Positions 1 through 13,200 of a DNA stretch of 64,000 bases are shown here, one piece after another. The position numbers and the translations under genes are program-made. The stretch covers positions 1,216,574 through 1,280,573 of the forward strand of contig NW_019091365.1 in the NCBI RefSeq assembly GCF_001949145.1, read 5' to 3'. Below the pieces are notes generated by a model that was given only the letters and a program-made list of their open reading frames with translations, was not told the origin of the DNA and did not search any database. The stretch is from Acanthaster planci. Taxonomy: Eukaryota; Echinodermata; Asteroidea; Valvatida; Acanthasteridae. How positions within the stretch are numbered: the first letter of the stretch is position 1; each line of letters begins with the position of its first letter.

Positions 1-584
1 GTTGAAAGTATTATTTTTCTGATTTTTATGTTGGTGTTGCCTAAAGGTGTTTTATCATCCAATTATAACAATCAACAAGTAAAACTGTTGTTAGAAAATT
101 TAATTTCTTATTTGATACCACATTCATGCCCTGTCCTGCATGAACCACCATTCACTAACTGCATCCGGGTCAACGATAGCAGTCACATTAATTTGAAAGC
201 CAGATATCCAGTGTGGTCACATGGCCTCCACCTAGAGCGGGGTCAGCTCGTAAGTCCGACGCCTCATAGGTCCGACGCCTCATAAGTCCAACAAATGCGT
301 TTAAAAGTTCCAATATTTAAAAGTTCGAATATACAGTGTACTAAGTATTGGACTGACCCGAACTGGAGGGCTGATACCGGTAGGCATTGGTGTTTTACCC
401 AGTCTTTGGAGTTGGAGATTCCAATCAGAAGCTTCAGTTGGTAGAAATGATGCATTCTATTTCCTACCATACTTGTATTTTTTCAGGTTTTTTAGGAGAG
501 GGTTGCCTCGCTTTTTTTCACTTTCTTCTGCTCTTGCAACTGCTACATGTAGAACACTAAAATACATCTCCTTTTTTGTGATAA

Positions 585-611
585 AAGCCACAAACAATTT
601 GTTTGTGGCTT
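585..611. repeat. 27-nt near-perfect palindrome
   Basis: The arms AAGCCACAAACAA (585-597) and TTGTTTGTGGCTT (599-611) are exact reverse complements separated by one T. The sequence can form a 13-bp hairpin or cruciform. Function is unknown. Confidence 0.8.
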
Positions 612-2731
612 GGAATTTACCCTCATCGTCAATGCCTTGCACTGCTGCTTATGTTCACAATAACATAGTTTGTGTGCCCTTCCCCATTTTAACAAATGCT
701 GGATCCACCACTGACTGTGCATGTGAACAACACGAAAACAACATCTGGGCCGATGGGCTTCTGGGCCGACAGGCAACAAAGTATGCAGGTTATCATGAAG
801 GATCTCAAAGCACTTGTATGCAGTATGTAAATACATGTAGCACACAGTGGTGCTCTGTGCAAACGAATGATGTGCTTGACTTGACAATGCAACGTTTAGA
901 CAAAAGACAGTCATTTTGTCCAAATGGTCTTTGCACTCTAGACTGACAATTCATCGTCCTTGATTGTCAGCATTACATCCTATGGTGGAAGTTACAAAAA
1001 TTAACCCAAACTAGCACATGCACTCAAATTTCTTTTCCAACAAGTGCATACCACTGTAAATTAAGTTTGATTTAAGGATTGAAAAACAGGTGTTTTTGGC
1101 ATGCTATGCCAAGGCAGTAAGGTCATGTGTGCATTCCCGAAGGAACATGTAGTGACTGCCATTTTCCTCCAGTGCACCCCCTCAAGTCATGCCCACATTA
1201 CCCACATGTACATGTGCACGTGGGTTTTTGTTATTGCCTGAAATACCAGTAGTCAATTGTTTTTGCCTTTTTTCTAACATGCGCCCATACATGTACATTT
1301 GCAACCCTCGTACTGTCGCTTTTTGTTTGTCTAAAAGTTTTCCTTTGGTATTTGTTACCAGGAAGCAGGAGACTATTTTCAAGTACATGTACTGTAGCTA
1401 CATGTATGGGATACCACATTACACGTACCATACATGTATGCAAGTATTTAATTTATATAGAGCAAGGAAACATGGGGTATCCAAGTACTTATACATGTAC
1501 ATTTACGGTACATGCAGCCACAAGGATGAGTTATGGAGGATGTAGAACTTTACAAAATTGCCTGCACGGACCAAATCATGATTTGCATGCTGTCAAAGTC
1601 TGTGCTTTACTTACTTAGAGCATTTCGTGGCACGTGGACTTCATGGATGCATGGTTTGTTAACGAGAAAGATGGCTGCTCCATGTACAGTACCATGCCAG
1701 CAGGACTGTCGTCGTATTTCTAGACAAAACTGGGCCCTCCAAATCAATCTATTTTCCGTGGAGTGTAGGCCTCGATTTTCAGAATGGTGATGGGCTGTAT
1801 GACTGGTTTGAGGGGTGAGAAACACTTTCACAAGTCATTGGTAAAGCCACTAAAATTTGAAAGAAAATTTTAAAAAATGAGGAAAAATCTCATATGTCTT
1901 GAAGACAACGAGAAACTTGTGGGTATTTTTCCCGATTGTTTGAAGTGGGAATATTTATCACTTTCGTCCACCGTGTGTAACCTTGAGGTTCATGTACTTT
2001 AGGCAGTTACCAAGCAACCCAGCTACAGTCTACAGAGAGCAGCCAGTAATCAAAGCTAATGATTTTTGTGGAAGGCTACCTCCCCTTGTGGCGCTTGAGA
2101 TGATCAAAGCTACATGTATTTGCAGTTATATGTAAATTGGGAAAAACACACAAACAGCAATTGCCTAGTCATTTAATACTTTAGGCTGTAGGATGCACCT
2201 GCCAGAAGAACTGGTCTGTGTACTCTGTTGTTTTAATCAGATCAGAATCTTCCACAATCCCCCCCTTTAGTTGAAGCATTCTACTAAACTGTATAAATGA
2301 ATGTGGTACAGTGACACCAAAAAAAATGTAAATTGTCGTTCATCAAAATCAAATGTTGAAACCATGATAATAATGTTTGCAGGAGAGGCCACTTTCCACA
2401 TACCTACATGTACAGTGTACTGTATGTATAGGTTAACAGTCGTCCCATTTATAAATGTTAATGGATGCGAGATGTATGAAATACTGTGGACACGAAAGTG
2501 CTAACAAATGTGCAAGTGCTGCTATTGGTGTGGACAGGAACATACAGTGTACTATGGTGTGCAGTATGTATTATACTCTGGTAAAATGGTACCATACCGG
2601 TACAGGTAAATAGGTATCCATACTCCTCGTAAGCCAGATCTTTGTGTATTTTGGCCTCGTGCCTCTGTTATTTCCCAGACTTTTTTTCTCAAAAGCAAAA
2701 TCTTTATTTTGGAGTATACATTTTCAGTGTA

Positions 2732-2824
2732 AACGTACATTGTACCGGTACATGTACTGTACATGTACGATACATGTACATGTACATACAATACAGTATT
2801 GTTTAGTTGTACATGTACATAAAG
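2732..2824. repeat. TACATG hexanucleotide cluster
   Basis: There are many overlapping copies of GTACATGTAC and ACATGTACATGTACAT, mixed with TACCGGTAC. Every unit is its own reverse complement, so the tract can fold on itself. Similar clusters lie at 2957-3008, 5561-5632 and 9560-9576. Confidence 0.8.
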
Positions 2825-4144
2825 GAGTAACAACGTTGAAAATGCATTAAACTTTGTTTACTTGCATGTGAAGGATATGTATTCATTGGTATGTACATGT
2901 ATGTACTATATACTTGCATTCTTTACATTTCACAAAAAGTAAGTACAGGGCACACGGGTACATGTACAGTGCACATGTACATTTATCCGTATGTGTACAT
3001 GTACAGTAGTTGCATGCATAAAAACATATATCATGTGTAAGAACAATATTTACAGTGCAGTTTCCTGTTGGGTACTGTATCTGTGATAAATCATTTCATT
3101 GTCTTTTGTCTCAGGGAAGCATGCATTCAGTGTAACTAATCACTAAGTCATAATTTGCCCTCACAGAAAAGTTCCGCAGATCTGGTTACTTGTACATGAA
3201 TGAGTACCAAACGTTTGTAAACTCTGGATGAATTTTTTCCTTGAAATGTACAATGTGCATTTTAAATAGTGCATTTGCTGTCTTCCATTTGGTTTGTTCT
3301 TTCAACGTCACAGTCAGTTCTTTTTCCTACAAGTACATTGTACATTGTAGCTGCTTAAAGTACTATGGCTGGCAGTTGATCGGATCAGTGGACCCAATGC
3401 TGGTTCGGACCATTCATTAGGAGAGTTTTGGTGTCCGTAAACCAACGACAGATCACTGATCGTGATTTATATCCGCATGAAACAAACCAGGCCTTTAATG
3501 CTGGGAAGCAAATGTGACTTCCAAAAAGTAACTGGCCCTACCTGGTACAGCACTTGTGTCAGTTGAATAAAAAAAGGCCAACTCTGTGACGTTCAGCACC
3601 AGGTACCGGTACTGGTTGTTTTTTTACGTGTGCAGTTTTTGGCTTGTGGAGTTGAAAATGTACATGTACCTGTATGTAATAAGTACAGTTGGTTTATCTA
3701 TTCATGGAAGAAAGTGAAAAACGGTGTGTTCACGGTGCTCTATATAGTCATCACAAAGTTTGGACTGCAGCTGACTTACCTGAGGGAAACAGTACAGAAC
3801 TTCAGGGATTGCATGTTTCAAGCCTGCTGAGTCATTGCACTTAACACAACTGAAATTTTTCTCCAGAGAGTAAGCATTTCTATTCCTTTTGATCATTGTA
3901 ACAATTTTGTAAAAAGCCACTTGTCGAGAAATACAACGATTGTGCATTTGAAGTTGCTTATGGCATATTCTTATGCAAAGTAAATCTAGTGGTTTGCTGC
4001 AACTGAAACTTCTCATGCAAGAACACCGTGAATTTGAACAGTCGAAAGTATTAAAGGAAATTATTTACATTAGCACAGCCAAGCACAATTAATTACAATG
4101 AAAATTAGCAAGCCAGCAAAAACATATTAATACGCAAAGAGGCA

Positions 4145-4168
4145 AATTATATTCGGCCGAGTATAATT
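4145..4168. repeat. 24-bp imperfect palindrome upstream of candidate exon 1
   Basis: A palindrome centred on TCGGCCGA, with arms AATTATA and TATAATT and one mismatched pair. It lies 57 bp upstream of the candidate ATG at 4225. It could be part of a promoter, but this is inference from position only. Confidence 0.6.
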
Positions 4169-4200
4169 ACCTTAAGGAGCCAACACAACAGAGGAAGAAA

Positions 4201-4224
4201 ATTAGGCCCCGCCCAGTCAGTGCC
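4201..4224 (+). promoter_or_regulatory. Possible GC-box proximal promoter / 5' UTR
   Basis: The string GGCCCCGCCC (4206-4215) is a GC-box-like element in otherwise AT-rich DNA, directly before the candidate iRhom ATG. Local GC content rises sharply from about 4200 to 4460. No TATA box or initiator can be fixed with confidence. This is support for, not proof of, a promoter or 5' UTR. Confidence 0.3.
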
Positions 4225-4295
4225 ATGGCTAAAAGAGCACGGTCGTCAGGCCAAGCACCTCCACACTCCGCGCCAGAACAGCCCAGTTCAGACAG
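4225..4295 (+). CDS. RHBDF: Candidate iRhom exon 1 (start codon)
   Basis: ATG at 4225 sits in a strong context (GTGCCATGG). The frame encodes 23 residues starting [10 protein letters not shown] plus two bases (AG), then a canonical donor GTAGGT. Phase 2 here fits the single leading T of the exon at 10463, making a Ser codon. With it, the total CDS length is an exact multiple of three. Known vertebrate N-termini are longer (an RRQTS-type block precedes the WFG motif), so a missing intermediate exon or an alternative short isoform is possible. This exon is inferred from its signals, not by homology. Confidence 0.45.
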
Positions 4296-7200
4296 GTAGG
4301 TCAGTGTTTATCCCCGAGATTCGGCTTCCACATGGAGCCACGACACTCCAGGGTCCATGGTCCCTCAGCGGTGTCAGCCTTGGCCACGGTCCAGCAGTAA
4401 AGAGGCGAAAACGACAAGGAGGTGCTGACCCGACGCTGGCTATTTCGGAACGCCCATGCTAAAAGCATATAGGCACTGACTGAGAACGAAATCGATGACT
4501 ACGGAGTCTTTTATAGGTTTTTTGGAACATGCGTAAATTCCACAAGTACCTTTTCAGGGAGACACGAAAGGATTTGGATCAAGTGGGATCGTAACACGAC
4601 TTCGGGACCCGATGAATTGTGAGAGGTACTTTTTAATTTCGTGATTATGGTTTTAATATGTGTAAATATTATCACCTTTTGCCACATATAAATCTTTGTA
4701 TAATAACCTCAGGTAATATCACTCCTCAGTAAATTCTATTGGCTCGGATTCTAACAGGGAGTTCATGTCCCTCAAAATTGCTAACATTCGAGACTTTAAT
4801 TAATTAACTCCAATTAAGTTGAAAGGTTGACATGGTCATCATTGTTCCAGATATCAGCCATGACTTCTCTTATTATATCAAACATTGGAAAATAATTCAC
4901 TGCTGTTCACTTCAGGAAAAATGAACCCCCAAAGTTGAACATTATCTAATGGTCTGCCTTATACATGTAAGTGGATGTTTATGAATTAATGTTTAAATTA
5001 TGGTTTTGTGAGAGGTGATTGGAGAATGGGAAGTACATGTACAGTATGTTTGGGTTTTGGGTTCTTTTTGTTTTGTTGGTTTTGACCTAGAACATATGTG
5101 CATTGTACCCTTTCACCTTTAGATCAAGCTTTGTACCCTTTTTACCAGGTTATTACCCTGCTTCTCACTTGAGGTACCTGGTAAGACAAACATACAGTAA
5201 GATGTTTTTTATTATGTTTCAGCTGCTGGAATTCACTCCTGGGAGATGTGAAATGAATGTCCGTATTAATGTTGACAGACCTTTTTAACTAGCCTGGTCC
5301 CTGCAAGGTTCCCATTTTGGGTCCTACTGTGAAATGTATTTCCCCATCTGAGCCGTTATTGATTCGTCTTCCGTCACTCTCATTCCCCAAGCCAGCATAC
5401 TCCCGTCTGGCTGTCACTAGCTTTAATTTTGTCCATTAGAGATTGAATGGTTGGTGGAGATGTGGAACACAGTACACGGAAATCGGGGTACAAGTGGCAT
5501 GGATTTCAGATGTTGGACGCTTTCCTACCGGCACATGTTACATGGTACATGTTACATGCACACATTCACAGCGGCCGGACATGCATGTACATGGGACATA
5601 CAGTGCATGTGTACTGTACCAGTACAAAATGTACATTTCCTGTAAATGTGTTGCAGCTTTTTATTCTCTTGGCTTGACCTGGATGTGGCATTTGCGGTGT
5701 TGATTACATGTACATGTAGATTGTGTTATGAGTAGTTAAGAATTACTGCAATACATGTATAGTGCATGTACTGTACATGTACATGTACAGTGTATGGGTA
5801 CTGATACATGTACCTGTACAGTGTACATGAAAGAAACCCATGAACGTTCAGAAACTCATTCCCATCGGCGTGATTATCTGGTGTCATAATACATGTAGAT
5901 CAGACTATGTTCTTTATTACAGTTAATGTATACTCTGCCTGTTGTGATTGTTGTCATCGAGTTTGCTATAATCATGCACTGTCACTGTTGTCAGTATTAA
6001 TCATCTCACCAACATTGCCACCTTAATTATCATCGTGTTTTCAATGTTTGTACCAGTTGTAATGTAGCCACATCCCCTACTGGTATAGATGTAATCACTT
6101 TTCCTGTCAGTAGCCACACATAAATACATGTACATACACTCACCAATGGTACATGTATGTACATGTTCAGTTGTATTAAGAAATACCCGGGGCAGAAAAA
6201 TGCTTTTCCTCTCCGTCCCACAATCAAATCACAGATGACTGAATTAATTGATAATGCTTTCACTACACAAACTTCTCACATATTGGCTACAGTACGTGTA
6301 CATGAGGCAGCGCTGTAATTTAGATTTTAATCGAGACTGAGAACATGAAGGTGGTTTCCAGGCGTGATAGATGGGTACATTGTAATGGGATTTGCCCAAA
6401 GCAATCATATCCACATGTTAAACGCATTTCCTACATTGCCTCCATCAGCAGTTCTTAAGTTAATCTTCTCCTCACTCTCTTCCTCTGCCTCCTCTCTGTC
6501 ATTGCCCATCTCATTTCTGTGTTCTCTCTCTCCCCCCTCCCCTCCCTTTGCAAGCCAATTATTTCCTCCGGGGTTGACTGCCATTATTTCACGACTCAGC
6601 GACTCGGGGGTTCATTGATTCATAGGGATGTATTAAAATCCTGAGCTTGGGTTTCTCTTGGGGGATGGTCCATAGAAATGTGGCGGTTAATGTGTGCAAC
6701 TGTGCAGTGTTTGAGACCTCGTACACATTTATAGAAAAAAATGTTTTGTTAATGTACATGTATGTACTGGCATACATGTACCGGTATGTATAATTTGTAT
6801 GATGTACAACACTCTACATGTGTCACAGTTTGTTACTGATATATACTATTTCTAGCCATCCCAGATTGAATGCAAACTTGTGGAATTTTGCATTTAATAC
6901 AGTGGCTGTATTCATAATAATCAGTATCTTTTTTCAAGGAGTGTAGAGTACATGTGTACATGTACAAATATATGTGTAAATACAATTAAATTTACACTGT
7001 ACCAGGGTATTTGTATGTGTGTACATGTACCAGTATTTGTTTATCATGTATTTTGTTGTGAAATTGTGAAATGATTTTTATGTGTATCATGTATTAAGGT
7101 CATGTACAGGTTTCTTTTCTGTTTATGCATTTGTATTGGGTTTTCTTTAAATTTCTTCAAAAACGATTTTTTTAAGAGGATTTTTTTTTACATATACTTC

Positions 7201-10200
7201 AGCAACAGCTCCTTGAATATTAACCATAAATTATGCAGGTATGAGATATGTCAGGATTTTTCTTGATTTCAGGACTTTTCAAACAATGTTTTTGAAATCT
7301 CGAATATCCACAGTTTACCACTTTGTACTGTTTACATATACATGAACATGTAAAAGTTGATAAAGAACACAAGAAATAGTACATCAAAGGGCGCCTTTGG
7401 GGCAACACAACATGTACACCAGACCCTACTCAAAACTTCTCATGACTTCTCATTGATTTTTAATTTCCCTTGAATCTCACCCTCGATTATGAGTTACTGG
7501 GTAAGGTTTGCCTTGGGTCCCTTGAGATCAAGAAGTAAGACAGAAACATGACTGTTGATGGATCTGAAAAGTACCCGTCAACCACAAAGTTCGTACATGT
7601 GCTTGAAGTGTCTTATTGTCATAAATTTTGCAAACAATTTCCTTCCCTCTACAGTGCAGTACTAGCAAAGGTCACAATTGCTGTGCAGTGTTGCCAGCCT
7701 TGTGCACCTAGTGTACCACCGTGGTTTTATTGATTGATAACGGGTAAGAAACCAGACAGCAGGTCATTTCAGATGCTGACAGACTGGTGGGCCTGTGGGG
7801 AGGTTATCTCTCTCTTTGTTTTTCCTTTTTTGTTCCTGTTTCATTTAGCTCAAAAAAACTTGAGATTGCTTGTGGTTTCATGTTTTGGTTTTAAGGTGCT
7901 TCAGTGGTGACATTCAAACAGACAGGAGAACTCATGGGAATGACATGACTTTGGAGGCATGTAACAGCTCCATGTTTAGTGCCTGTATGGTACATGTATG
8001 TAGCTGCAGGCTGTGGATTGTGAGATATTTTCGGTATCAGTCAGTGCAGGAGTGTTCTGTGAACTGTAGGACAGGTTATTTGTTGAGCGGCCATCCCACA
8101 GGGCAGGATGGAATCCCAACCAATTTCCATGCTCTGTGAAATGTGACACTTGGATACAGACACCAATGTGAGAGTCAGCCGTAGGGGTCCACACGAATGT
8201 GAGGGTACACGAAGAAGAACGTGCATGGAATTTATGTCTGGTGATGACGTCCATAAAATTTTGTGCCAAACAGCAGCCAGAGGTTGTAGGTCTTCCCTTT
8301 GACCAGTGCTGTTTGCTCTCCAGGTCTAAGAAAAACCCATGGGCTAAGGGAACTGGAGTACCAGTGTCAGTTCTGTTCTTTCGGATGGAGTTTTACCACT
8401 ATATTCCTATTTCTTTTAATGCCCCCTTGCTTTCAACTTGTTTCTTAACAAACAAGGTTTGGAAACTACATGTACATGTACACTTCTTATTAAAAATATT
8501 AATGAAATGCTACATGGTGGGTAGTTATATGTATGTACCGGTAGGTCAAAAGATTCCGGTGAAATTGGCATGGACAATCAGCTGTACATACGTGTACCAT
8601 ACCTCTTGAATACTGAACACCAGAGCACAGCATTAAACTGTAATATGATAAGATGGAAGTGAATTCTCCATGCTGAATTCATGACTTCCCAGAGTGGGTT
8701 TTTCTTTTTATGTGAGAATATAGAGGATATCAAATTCAGCTGTCTGTGCAGCAAATAACACTAGTCAACACTTTTATCCCTTGCCCCTACAGATTTTCCA
8801 TTCATACTCTTATTATTGCTACTCACTCAATCATAGTTACGTTAGACCCCCACATCCAATCAAGGAGAAAGGGCTAATAGGACCGACTACAGTGCTGCAT
8901 TAAAGGGGCATGTCGCCTTTGATCGGGTGCTATGGAAACAGTTTTGATCAGGGGCGATGGGAAAAAGTGTTCCAGTTTGTAATTCCTTGATTTGTTGTGT
9001 GGTAGGGAGTCAGGGTTTTTTTTCCATGCACATGCAAGTACACACATGGTGCATTGTGGCATGAAATAGATATTTCAAATTTACTCAAAAAGGAGGAATT
9101 TTCAAGTGCCATTCATCGTCGCAAATTGAAATGTTTTATGTAAGGGACATACAGTCGGAATTTCAACCCAGGAAACTGAATTTGGTTGAAATGGCAGTGA
9201 TTTAAAATTTTTTCCATGTTGTGTGGGAGTTTTGTACACAAGAACAAAGGAAATACCCTACAAGTATACATGTAAGGGTGTACAAGCGCACCCACATGGA
9301 CAAGTACATGTGTGCTACATGTAATTTGCATGATTCAGATACATTTGTAGGCTGTGTTTAGATTGGGCTGTTCTGTTTCTGAGTCAATACGGTACATGTA
9401 AGTTTTCACAGCAATAAAAGAGTTGAGGGGCAGAATTCACCCCTCCCCCTTTATGTTTTCTTCAGTGTCGATGCATGCATTATTTGTTTGTGCAAAGCCT
9501 TTTGCAGTTTACAGTAATGCCTTGCTATCGATGTGACAGCAGTTTTAGGAAAATTGGACATACATGTACATGTACATCTCCCATTTACCAGTGCATAATG
9601 CTATGAATTAAAGATGACTAAATAAACCAAATCCTGTGTTGGATTAAATTGAAACTTCACAAATGTACATGTACCACATACTCATAATTAAATTAATTGA
9701 TCTATAAACAAGGGTCACTTTGTGCCCATATTCTATGATTGTATTGGAGTGCAAAATGCATGAATTGTCTTTTTTAAGTAATATTTATATGAGTGAAGCT
9801 ATTATTGTACATGTACATGTAGTTTTCATATAAACGTACATGTACATGTACATATTCAAAATTGTTTTACAAGTGCATTTTACATGTACAGGTGAGCACA
9901 AGACTAGCTCTCCAGTGAACATGCAGACAGTGCTGAAGTCTTTCGTAGAATGTAGGCCTACATGTAACAAGTGAAGATTTCGAAGAGTGGTGTCAGTATT
10001 GTAGTACATTGTACTAGTACGTGTACTCATACATTTAGGTTTGTGGACTGCCCATTTAAAAGGGAGCCTCAGTGGTATTTCTGTGTATTCTTGGTTCCAA
10101 GATCTTTTGTGCTTTTTTTATTTCCCATCCTTTATTCCCCTTCTTCAAAAGTATCAGTTTGGCCTACACATTTCTGGGAATGTCAATTTTAATGGATTCT

Positions 10201-13200
10201 GTGTTGTTTTCTATTCCGTATTGGGATTATGTTTTGTCTTCAAGTATCAATTTCTTCGGATTTCAAGTTGATTCTTGACCTGTTACTACAATACAGGATC
10301 TGGGTCACAGGTCCAGTCCTCCTATAAATTGTGCCCTCTGTGGATCACGTTTTTGTGAACATAGTGTGTACATGTACATGTATAGTATGTGCAGGCTACA
10401 AGTGTGAAGTAGTCACATCATGGGATGAGACTTCTGTAATTCATGTGTTTCTCTTGTTGCAGTCGGGTCAAGAGTGTGACAGCAAACTTCTTCGGCATCG
10501 GCGACAATGCCAACGAGGACCAGCGGCGCTGGCAGTCGCGGCGCTCGCGGCACCTGAGCCGGCGGCATGGCGGGGTCAAGCCTCATGTGGAGGATGACCT
10601 GATGGACCGAGAGGTCATGGCCATGGGCAACATGACACCCTTGCCTCACATCATTGACCCTCTGGGTAAGTAGACGAGGGGGCAGATCCAAAAGGGTGCA
10701 CAAACAAGTCCCCTCCTATTGTTTTTACTTTTAGTGTGTTGTTTTTTCCATTCTTCATGACTGATTGTCAGATAGCATTAAAATAGAATCTTCATCTGAA
10801 GCCAGGCTTTCAGAGGACAAACAGGCTGACTGGGAGAAAAAGCTTCACCCATGTATGTACAGTACGCCCACGTACATGTACATGTATTTTGGGGTTTTAA
10901 CAGGCACAAGTTCTTCCTGAATACTGAAAGCTGAACTATACCCAGACATGTGTTTGTTTGATCATCCCCCCTGCTCAGTTAATCTCAAGAGCCAGGGCTC
11001 ACTTCAGCATCTGTTGGCAATTAGCTCAAATCTTTGCTTGATTCTGTCTGAATGTTACTCATGGATTCAAGCATATTGCCCACAAGTCTCTTGAGTACTT
11101 GAACAGACAACCTTCCCAGACTCTTTGGTTTTGTTTGTCCTGATATAATGTGACACCGATTAGGCGATATCCCCAAGTACAGAGATAATATTGAAACTGT
11201 AGTGGTAGAAAAGCAGCAATCCAGTCAAATGGCTGTTTTTTTCATCACAAATTTGTTGTGATTTTGCTGTCTCTTGGAGTGCAGACTGCACATGTTGGTA
11301 CTGTAAAGTGTACTGCAGTGGAGCTCCAACAGTACAGTTAACAATGGACATACCAGTATACCTCCAAAGGGATCCATAAAGAAATAATTCTTGAGCTTGT
11401 TTGATTTTCAATCGGAGATCCGTGTCTTTCACCCAAAACTATCCCAGATCCTTTCAAGTCTGTCAAGTAATTTTTGGATGATGTTGCTGGATTTAGAAAA
11501 GTCCGGCCCAGCCTTCATTACTTTATTACATGTATGCGGGTATTGATACCCTTGAAAGTTAAGATTCAAAAATGTGTCATTGAGTAATTGTTTATTAAAC
11601 TGTGGATTTGGGAAGACTCAGAAAGGTTTCTTTGCAGAAATTCATGTACCTACATATACGTACTAGTAAACGTAGACGGTTTTGGGTAAAGATTTTTGGA
11701 GTTACCAGAATGTTCCACCACTTACTGTACATGTAGATCTTGTCAAGTTGGATCTAAGATCATCTCAGTAGGATATTAAGCTCAGTACATGAATTCAGGC
11801 AAAACAAAGTGGTCTGACAAAATGTAGCACTGCGATCAGTTTTGTTCTGCCATTATCGGCTTGTTATAAAACGAGGTCCCATAAAAACAAATTCTTGCCG
11901 TTCAGATTTCATAAGCAAAATATAAGAGGGAAAAGTGCCTTCACCTTTTTATTTCCTTCGGATATTTCTCTAATTGCATCTCCTGTTGGTCCAACAAATA
12001 CCCCAAGTGGTTAGAAAATGGCACATGTCCAACTGTTATTTCACTCTTCATGAACCCACACAAATAGCTCCCCTTGAAAAGGGAAACAATATAAATGGTC
12101 TTCACCCCGTATGTTTTAAGTAAATGAGCAGCTTCTGCATTCTGTTGTCAATCACAGCGAGGCCTAGGATGAGGACAGCGATGGACGAAACCGATGGTGC
12201 TCGCCAGCCACTGAACTCGGCCATGAGCAGCGCCACAGGAGGCAGCAGCGTGTTCACAAAGCAGGTGTCACACCGGCTGACCAGGCAGCGTAGCAAGAGG
12301 CAGTCAGTAGCCAAGATGGGATGGGAGGTCTTGAGGCAGTCTGTCAGGGTAACTTGGAGGGTTCTTTCTTCCTTGGATTGCTATGGCTTTGACATCATGG
12401 AAATGTTCGAGTGAAACTTTTGTCGAGTTGAAGTGTGTTCAACATTTCCTAATTGGCTGTGCAAATGTCGGATCTGACATCACAGAGTCACATCCGTGTT
12501 TGCTTTGTGATGAGCGTCGACCAGCTTTATAGGATGGTGACGAAAGAATATGGAGAGGAGGCTATTTCATTGAGCTTTTGAGCAGAAAACTTTGTTAAAC
12601 ACTTTTTGTGTCTGCAGTGAAAATCTCACAAAGATTAGTGTCAAGAAATGTGCCCGCACATATGATTGTGGCTGGTCACCTATTTTGTTTTTGTTTTGTC
12701 CTTTAGCGGGGATTAGCTTGTATTTCCTGTTCTAATCAAATTTTGTGCCTGGCCACCAATTAAAAGACACATACGCGCATGTACATTACATGACATGAAG
12801 CGGTAGCTTTCTTACGTGTTGCTTACAAGAAATGGAATGACAGTGCTGCGTTTGTGAAAGCACTACCAGCATTACTGCTTACATGAATAATACTCACAGC
12901 TGTTTTTTTTATGGACTTGTAATTCCTCATGAAAACTTTCATTGTTTTGCCAGAAAAGTACATGTAAACCTACATGTACATTGTAGATTATTCTTATTTT
13001 AAGTTTCTTAACCGTAGGATATTGTACAAATATGTACGCAGAGGGTGATCAGTCCAATGATCTGGCACTGTTACCATTTCTTGCCCGTCGTTTTAGCAAC
13101 CCAAGACAGCTCCCAAGCAGAGTGTGAGCCAGGACTGCTTGGTGCAGCAGCGGCCGCCACTGCTTCACAGCCGCAGCTTCGCACCCGCAAGCTTGGTCAT

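Larger units (their letters stand above)
1..4144. other. Noncoding upstream region rich in TACATG hexamers
   Basis: I see no convincing coding exon here. The open frames are short, lack family resemblance and run through TACATG-rich DNA. The most obvious content is the repeated palindromic hexamer TACATG/CATGTA, as single copies and small clusters (about 1380-1510, 2732-2824, 2957-3008). ACCGGTA-type palindromes are interspersed. Small direct repeats lie near 248-290 (units of CCGACGCCTCATA) and near 300-335 (TTTAAAAGTTC twice). The region may contain the promoter or distal regulatory DNA of the iRhom gene that follows, or untranslated exons, but nothing visible proves this. Confidence 0.5.
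4296..10462 (+). other. Putative iRhom intron 1 (6.2 kb)
   Basis: No additional coding exon is recognised here. It holds many TACATG clusters (for example 5561-5632, 5703-5832, 9560-9576, 9807-9852, 10369-10382) and a pyrimidine-rich tract at 6462-6548. Short open frames in it lack family resemblance. A further N-terminal iRhom exon could be hidden here. Confidence 0.45.

Noticed and set aside
473-946. Overlapping + and - strand open frames of 126-157 codons
   Set aside because: No family resemblance, no conserved motif, and the two strands are open across the same low-complexity DNA. Treated as chance.
8199-8609. 136-codon + strand open frame
   Set aside because: It contains TACATG repeats and no domain pattern. 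It lies in the putative iRhom intron 1 and shows no iRhom similarity.
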